Shown: positions 57,714 to 64,000 of the stretch, one piece after another
Layout of the letters: the number at the start of each line of letters is the position of its first letter
Position numbering within the stretch: position 1 is the stretch's first letter
NCBI GenBank assembly: GCA_011033025.1
Contig: WFMF01000174.1
Coordinates: forward strand, 186,001 to 250,000
DNA: 64,000 nt
DNA from: Beroe forskalii
Lineage: Eukaryota > Ctenophora > Nuda > Beroida > Beroidae
Direction of reading: 5' to 3'
Translations under genes and position numbers: made by a program
The notes under the pieces: model-generated
What the model was told of the DNA's origin: nothing
The model's input: only the letters and a program-made list of their open reading frames with translations
Database searches by the model: none

Positions 57714-59156
57714 CCTGTAAGATTAAGTTAATGTACCAAAATGCCATATGTAGAATTAATTGATATTTGACACATTGAATTTGGTGTCAATAAATAAATA
57801 CATTGTCAACAATACTTGCTGTAAATTACGATACTTGGTAGTTGGTGTCAATCATACTTGGCGTCAACTATACTTGGTGACAACTTACTATACTTTGTGT
57901 CAACTATAGTTCAAGTAAACATTGAACATTTATTCTGGTGTCAACCACACTTTTCGCTGTTGTCAACAACCCAATTAGTACTGGCTTACCAAACTTTTAC
58001 TTTTTTTTATTTCTTCCGATTGATCATACATCCAATTGACGGGTTTTAATTAATATAACACCTTTTAATTATAATTTAGTAATTGGGTATTGGGTTCGTG
58101 TCGGTGTACCTATTTAGTATTTACGCTAGACTTTGTGTCGGTACCTACGTGGGTTGGCATTCGTATCTGTGTATAGGTACCTTATTGTGTTCAAATCATC
58201 TTTAGATGATTTGCAATACAATTGTTCTACCATCGCTTATGGGTATCAAGAATACCAAGGCTTAGATAATATAGTCAGAACTGTATTATTGCAGCCTTGG
58301 TAATCTCGATAACCCATAATCATACCCCTTCACACGTGCCCAATTACAAAACACACAAAAAGATGCGAATCCTATACACACAATGACACAGCGCCCATAA
58401 ACACATTTAAAGCATTTCTAGATTGTAATCAAAATATTGAATGAATACCCAAGTCCCAAGCTTCAGCCTTCTTCATTTACTATAGTTGATCACTATAGTT
58501 TAGTCAAAATGTTATTTTGCAGGTACCAAAATAGTACATCAGTTAAATGCCTATACTATACAGGGATTACTGAACTAGTACACAGCATGATTTAATCAAA
58601 AAGTTGAAAGGAAGGCTAAAGCTATGCAAAATAGGTAACGGGAAAAGCTCACGCACGAGCTAGTACACAGAAATAAACTGGGAACTTGATTTGCGCTGTC
58701 GAATCACGCCAATGGAACAGCGGTACCTACAGAGCAGCAGCGGTACCTCATTCGTGAACAGTAATGTACTTTTTTACATCATCTCATGGTTTCTTTTATA
58801 GAAATCCACATTTTTGAAAGATAGAGACTTGGGACCTTCGAGAATCGATAGAGGATAGAATTCTACATTGTTAGTTGATCATAGATTTTCGATATCATGT
58901 TCTGAGCTTCACAATGAATCGTTGAACACGCCACTACTGGAAAACCTCGTTTTCTGCCGCGAGTGTTATTGATCATAACTTCTGACATGAAAGGCGTATT
59001 CAAATGATCTCTTCACCACTGAACTCCCTATGCTGTGCTCTATCGAATGGCCACCTTCAAAATTACTCTATCTGAAGTTCAGCCTATGAAATCGGGCAAT
59101 ATTGTTGCAGAATTGCTGCGTTTCGCAAAACTGCGCACAAACAACTAGCAGCAGCG

Positions 59157-59708
59157 CTACCTCGCGTTCCGGGGTTGATTAGGCTCACATTGAACTTGCT
59201 TATTAAGAACTTGGACTTTCTTCCTTTTCAGGCTCTTCAAACTGTCTTTGCAGTCACCACAAACAAAGCCAAAACTACCCCACCTTTCTCCATTGACTCC
59301 ATATTTTGCTGAAATAGGTCTAAAAGAATCAAGAAAGTTTTTGGTGCAAATTGCATTACTCATCAGAGTGCCTTTGTTATCTCGACAGCATGCATGAAAC
59401 ATATTATCACAGATATCACATGTTATTGATTCCTCTATGGCATTTTCATATTTGCATCTTGCACAAAATCCATTATTTTGAATCTTGGTGAGACATTAGA
59501 ACCATGTTTTTTAGCAGATTTTTGGAAACTTTTTTATTTTTGTACTCACAGCCTTTTCTTGAGAGGTGGGTGAAGAGGTTGGAGATGAGGTGGGTGATGA
59601 GGTAGGTGAAGAGGAATCTAACTCAGGTGATGCAGAGTCAGACTTGATATCAGACTTGTGAATGATAACACTGAGCTGTCTTTGCAACTCTACCATATAC
59701 ATCACCAT
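59157..59708 (-). mobile_element. LINE ORF1, PHD-like zinc finger part
   Basis: One frame from 59708 to 59178, interrupted by two in-frame stops at about 59500. First comes a Ser/Pro/Thr repeat (SSPTSSPTSSPTSSPTS), then a finger with CARC, CDIC, FHACC, a CTKNF turn and CGDC, i.e. PHD-like spacing known from CR1/L2-type LINE ORF1 proteins. The 4-kb element then interrupts it after CEPN. Confidence 0.6.
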
Positions 59709-60169
59709 CTTTCATTTCATCCTGTAATGGAACTGAGGAATCCTCTGTCCTAACCTTTGATCCCTCCCCCTGATCCATTGCAATTGCAAATGTAAAAGGT
59801 GGTGGGGACTTGGGGTGTGGATTTCGGGTTCCTCAAATTTGATTGTAATTAGTAGTGTTGTTAAGTTTTCATAATTGACTTGATGTCTGCCCTCAGCACA
59901 TGGAATTTGTCTCTTTTTTATATGGGAAGAAAGGATATTTTTAGAATGAGTGCTGTAAAAAATTTGTGCACTGTAATTAAAATATAAATAAAATATCAAT
60001 TCAAATTGTTTTCTTCTTTCTTCATTCTTCTTTTAGTATCACTTAAAAGTAGACATCTTCAGTTCTTTGATGAGAGTTATTACCAATGTCTCATACTGTA
60101 ACAGTCTATGAGCATTCATAGTCTTGAGCCTGGGGAATGAGATTGAATGAAATGTTCTGAGAGCAATGA

Positions 60170-63100
60170 CTTGTAGCCAGTTACCCTCCTCCCTCTTGCA
60201 CCCCTAACTGAGATAAGGGTACTCCCTCAGCATGGCAAAGGATAGCTGGTTCCTCATGCAGTTCATAATATCTGAATATCTTTCTTGGGTCTTATCTGCA
60301 AGAAGTCTGGCTACTCTCTTGTGAAATGCTTTTGGCTTGCTTGCCCATCCCTCCATTCGTACTATATACCAGTGGTGTAAAACTAGCTTTCTCTACCTGA
60401 CAGACACGATTCTGATATTCATGGATCTTTTGTTTCTCATGCAGGGTATATAATTCATTAATACTTTTTTTCCTTGTAACTGGGTGCATCAGGATGAAAA
60501 CACGAACATCAAACATTGTTCTTTGAAAAGGCCCCCAGAGTCCTCTTCACAATGTCCAATCTAGCATTATCAGAAGTATTGCCACTAACAGAAAAGTCTT
60601 CCTCATCTATTGGCATCAATAAAGGCTCTGTAGAAACATCATAACAAACTTGCTTTCAGGAACTCTGCATTAAGATCTCTGATCTTGTTGTCTGAAAATG
60701 ACAAAAACCACCTTTTTTGCAAATTAAGGTGTGGTTTATGTCATTTTTCTCTCCACAAACACAGAAAGAAGGGATGTTGGGTATCTGCCATCCATACCTC
60801 AAACACAGACTATCTCTGAATTCTTCTTTGTTGAGAACAAATCCAAGAGATTGCACCGGGAGAGCTGTAAGCCATGAACCAGTGTGTTTTGTGTGAATCA
60901 CCGATTATGATATCTATAATAGCCTCTCACTAATTACTTTTGGGCATAAGTAATGTTACCAAACCAAGGTAAATTTATCTGCAGAGTGTTGTAAAGTCTC
61001 ACACAATAAAATACTCTCGACGTCAATTATACCATCAACTTATGTGAACAACTTTCATGTTATAATGAGAGTTGAACATGACGAAATGACTTTGAGGCTT
61101 CACTCCACAGTTATAGACATATGAAATGGACGATAGTCTATAATACCATGTATCAAGGAAATCTTGATAAATTCCTGACATTTCTTTATTGATTGATTTG
61201 AATATTTACAAATCAGTATATGAGACTATATAGAAGGCCGTGATCTGTGTGGCAGGTGAGTGCCAGGGCCCTATGAAGCGGTAGCCACTGTATTCGCACT
61301 CAGCCACAGGCCACTGCTGCATGGACCACTTGGCCAGATTTATACTGGAAGAAGGCCAAAATTTTCCCCCTTGGGGAAATAACCCAAACCAAAAATAGCC
61401 TTCTTTTTAAATTTTCTGAAACAAAAATTAAAATTTACCCCAAAATATTTAAACCATGGGTTATTCCCCTAAACCCTGCTTGACTGAACCTCCCCAATTG
61501 GTTTTTTCACCATGGAACCCTTTTTCACCCTTTTGATGGAAAGGGCTTTTAAAAAGAAGAAAGGAACCTTTTTCTCCTCTTCCCACAAAAGTTTTGGAAA
61601 AAGGTTTAATTAGTTCCCCAATTAAAATTGTTCCCCTTCAATATTGGGCAAAATTTAAATTCAAGGGTTTTTTTAAAAAAGATAATTGAAGGAAAGGGCC
61701 CAAAAATAAAAATATGGTTTTTTTAAGTTGTTTAAATAACTGTTTTGTTCCCCCAATTCCCCCAAAAAAGTAATGAAAAATCAGCTTTCCGCAATATTCT
61801 TTTTTTAAAGGGAAGGTTTTTTGTTCTTTTTATTCATTCATATTTTTTTGTTTAAAAGGTGTTATTTTAAAATTTTTTTGGAAAAATAAAAATATTTTTT
61901 TACTCAAAAATTTTTTTACTCTTTCTTGTGAATTTGGGTCTTTTCTTTTTTTTCTGCCAAATTTTTTTGTGGCTGTATTTCTTTTTCTAGTTTAAAGGTT
62001 TGTCCGGGGAAATTGATCCAAGATAAATTGGCGTGAGTTTTTAAGCCCCTGTTGACTTTGGGGGTTTGAAAGCAATTTTTAGTTGTTTCCTATTAAAAGA
62101 TTTTTTTAAAAAACCTCAGTCGATCAAAAGTGGGAAATTCGATGGAAAGCCCCCTCTTTCGTTAAAACACTGGCCTTTTTTATTTTTAAAACTGCTCTTG
62201 CTTCTGATTATTTCTGAGGCTTTTTTTGTGATTGTTTTGGATGTCTTTATTCCCTCTCAGCAACTTAAACTGGAAAATTCCAATCCCCCAAGTCTTCTGG
62301 AAGACTCAGTTTTCTCCCACATCTAAAATTTTTTAAAAGGGTGGAAGGAAAAGTTCTCTAATACAACTTTCTAGAGGTGAAGAGGTTGCAGATAATCGGA
62401 ATAGTAACGCTGAATGAGGTCCATCTGTGACACTGATTTTGAATATACTAAGAGCCAGTTGGCTCTTCTTTAACAATCTTGGAGAGGATCTCATCTTTTA
62501 CCCAATTTGCTACTTTTTCAGTGACATAAAAATCTCTGAACTTGCAGTGGGTACCAAGAACTGCACCTAGATGCCTATCTCCATGCAGTGTCAGTTTGAT
62601 TCTATTGCCATCAAAAGATTTCTTTTGCCTCCCTCAATAATGAGATTTATCTTTTTATTATAAGGACTGTCTTTTTGATGATTTAGGGAGTATCCATATT
62701 TGGGGCCCTTTTTGTTCAGCTCATCCCACCATTTTCCTTATTTGAACAAAAAGTACCAGTAGCTGTAGAATCATCAGCATACCAAGACTGCTTGCATGAA
62801 TCTCTATCAATGACCTGAGATAGTCTTTCTGTCAGTGGTTGAATCCCAGAGCATAGAATGCCATGGCTGCAACATCACCCTGAGTGCACCCTTCTTGTGA
62901 CATAACATAATCTGTCTTGCTATCCCTGGGATTATCATCTTAGCTGGCTTTGATAGGTATTTGCTAAGTACCTGTGAAAGAGTGGACAAATCTGCCTTAT
63001 ATTATGGATTGCCAGAGAACGATTGAGTCTATTAAAAGCAATATCAGCATCTACAAGAAGGTCCCTGTGTATGAGTCTCTTCCCAAATTTCTCTAGTGGC

Positions 63101-63290
63101 ATGAATACTAGCTTCAATACCTGCTTGTAGTCCAGGCAGGTTTGAAGAGGCCCTACTGACTTGGATGTCTGATTTTTTTTAATAGATCAACAAATTACCT
63201 TTCTATAATACGTCTTAACACTTCACCAATACCAACTGGTCTAACACCAATATTACCATCACTATCACTGCCTTGTCTAGAGGAACGAGC
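60170..63290 (-). mobile_element. LINE-type reverse transcriptase remains (VDAxxAFN family)
   Basis: Read from 63290 down: GVRPVGIGEVLRRIIER (about 63255-63205), palm motif A LLVDADIAFNRLNRSLAIHN (63050), motif B SQEGCTQGDVAAMAFYALGF, motif C SWYADDSTATG (62770), HLGAVLGTH (62560). After a poor-quality stretch come SWLTALPVQSLGFVLNKEEF, RDSLCLRYGW with CVCG and HTLICKKGG (60880-60690), and the conserved tail FDVRVF…SFTPLVYSTNGGMG (60510-60340). These match a widespread invertebrate RT family by memory; clade not assigned. Several stops and frame changes, so inactive. Confidence 0.78.
61345..62335. other. Homopolymer-smeared, unreliable sequence
   Basis: Runs such as CCCCCTTGGGG, TTTTTTT and AAAACCC with blurred lengths replace the part of the RT gene expected here. 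The 86-residue plus frame (62066-62326) lies wholly inside it and is rejected. Confidence 0.65.
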
Positions 63291-63456
63291 CTACAGGAAA
63301 CAAATTTCTTTAGCAGTTCAGGCTGACTTCTTGTGTAGCTAAGATTTTGCTAACCCATATGGCTTCACATAGTTTTTCTGAATGTATTTCCATACACCTT
63401 GCTACATAGCACATGCTTCCAACCATCTGCATCAATTTGAGTGCTGTAAAAAATTG

Positions 63457-63457
63457 A

Positions 63458-63508
<51 letters not shown>
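63457..63508. repeat. (ATT)n microsatellite
   Basis: About 17 perfect ATT/TTA triplets; the poly-Leu and poly-Ile frames over it are artefacts. Confidence 0.97.
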
Positions 63509-63599
63509 TAGTGGTTCCCCGGCCCTACGGACGGCGAATGATAATCGCAACGCATGAGGTAACGGCCACGTGTCCTTTGACAGTGATTTGACCGAGCGA

Positions 63600-64000
63600 G
63601 TTTGGAGGGAAATTCGAAACTTTAATTTCAAGGAAAAAAGCTTCCACGCCCCCAACGTTAACCCAATATTGCTGACAATATTCTCAAAACCTTTACTCAT
63701 CATCAACAACTCCATAGCGAAGGAATTTTGAAAAAATTCCGAAAATCTATTTTTTTCTCCAAAAGGGCGTGGCCTCCCACGCCCCTTAGGATGACTTTAA
63801 TAATTCGGACAAAATTCTCAAAACTTTTATTCATCATAATAAATCCTTTATGGCGAAGGAATTTTGAAAAAATTCGAAAGTTTAATTTTTACGAAAAGGG
63901 CGTGGCCTCCCACGCTCCTCAAGACCCAATAATATTCGGACAAAATTCTCAAAATTTTATTCATCATAAGCAACTCGATGGCGAAAAGAATTTTGGAAAA
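63600..64000. repeat. ~130-bp tandem repeat running off the window
   Basis: GCGAAGGAATTTTGAAAAAA recurs at 63717, 63853 and (variant) 63981. Each is followed by AAAGGGCGTGGCCTCCCACG and TTCGGACAAAATTCTCAAAA. Confidence 0.85.

Larger units (their letters stand above)
55144..59177. mobile_element. 4,034-bp long-arm element with 5-bp ATTAG target duplication
   Basis: Starts CAACCCCGGAACGCGAGGTA and ends with its reverse complement. ATTAG lies immediately outside at 55139-55143 and 59178-59182. The arms match for about 490 bases (to ~55640 and ~58685). Inside are GC-rich tandem repeats (55870-56340) facing their complement (56560-56970), a mariner-like MITE (57273-57713) and TACTTGGTGTCAAC repeats (57770-57960). 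No transposase recognised. Taking it out with one ATTAG leaves the host LINE frame continuous, which fixes the ends. Confidence 0.88.

Noticed and set aside
62066-62326. 86-residue plus frame with a hydrophobic segment
   Set aside because: Lies wholly in homopolymer-smeared sequence and opposite the reverse-transcriptase gene.
1-64000. LTR retroelements, retroviral or Polinton remains
   Set aside because: No protease, integrase, capsid or envelope motif and no paired direct LTRs were recognised; the paired long repeats seen are inverted.

Overview
The window is eukaryotic, animal-type DNA. Genes are split by GT-AG introns, the non-coding DNA is AT-rich and crowded with transposons, TTAGGG-type repeats occur inside mobile elements, and two host genes look ciliary. 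An invertebrate metazoan fits, because it carries a Cu-only-SOD-repeat protein, an LDLa-type 7TM receptor and an invertebrate-type reverse-transcriptase family. The phylum cannot be fixed from this sequence. A 100-N gap and three stretches of homopolymer-smeared sequence suggest a Sanger-era draft assembly.

Host genes. (1) 1-2225 (+): the 3' half of a tektin, closest in memory to tektin-4, in four exons. (2) 21773-38601 (+): sixteen exons whose splice phases all agree, encoding about 789 residues of a protein with a Dpy-30-like segment and one degenerate EF-hand; EFCAB5-like is the best guess. Both ends appear to lie outside what can be seen. (3) 26187-28202 (-): a broken LDLa/7TM receptor gene lying antisense in the 9.2-kb fifth intron of gene 2. 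(4) 49180-50219 (+): one large exon of a Cu-only superoxide-dismutase-repeat (CSRP-like) protein whose metal ligands are mostly replaced.

Mobile DNA. The rest is largely nested mobile DNA. There is a 6.5-kb long-arm foldback (14443-20998) inserted in a ~515-bp tandem unit and itself carrying two insertions. A 4,034-bp element with long inverted arms and a 5-bp ATTAG target duplication (55144-59177) sits inside a LINE ORF1. A 2.76-kb palindrome (50899-53661) carries an unknown 159-residue ORF whose start region recurs at 29.1-29.4 kb. A 967-bp TTCGATA-satellite unit is bounded by inverted ends (53692-54658). Two ~945-bp MITEs, three copies of a GTCTCCC-ended MITE, many small inverted-end elements, and LINE reverse-transcriptase remains (11.7 kb, 16 kb and 60-63 kb) complete the set. 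A GC-rich family beginning TTCCCCTAACC has two copies with clean 8-bp target duplications, one only 73 bp long. No LTR element, retrovirus, Polinton, CRISPR array, rRNA or tRNA gene was recognised.
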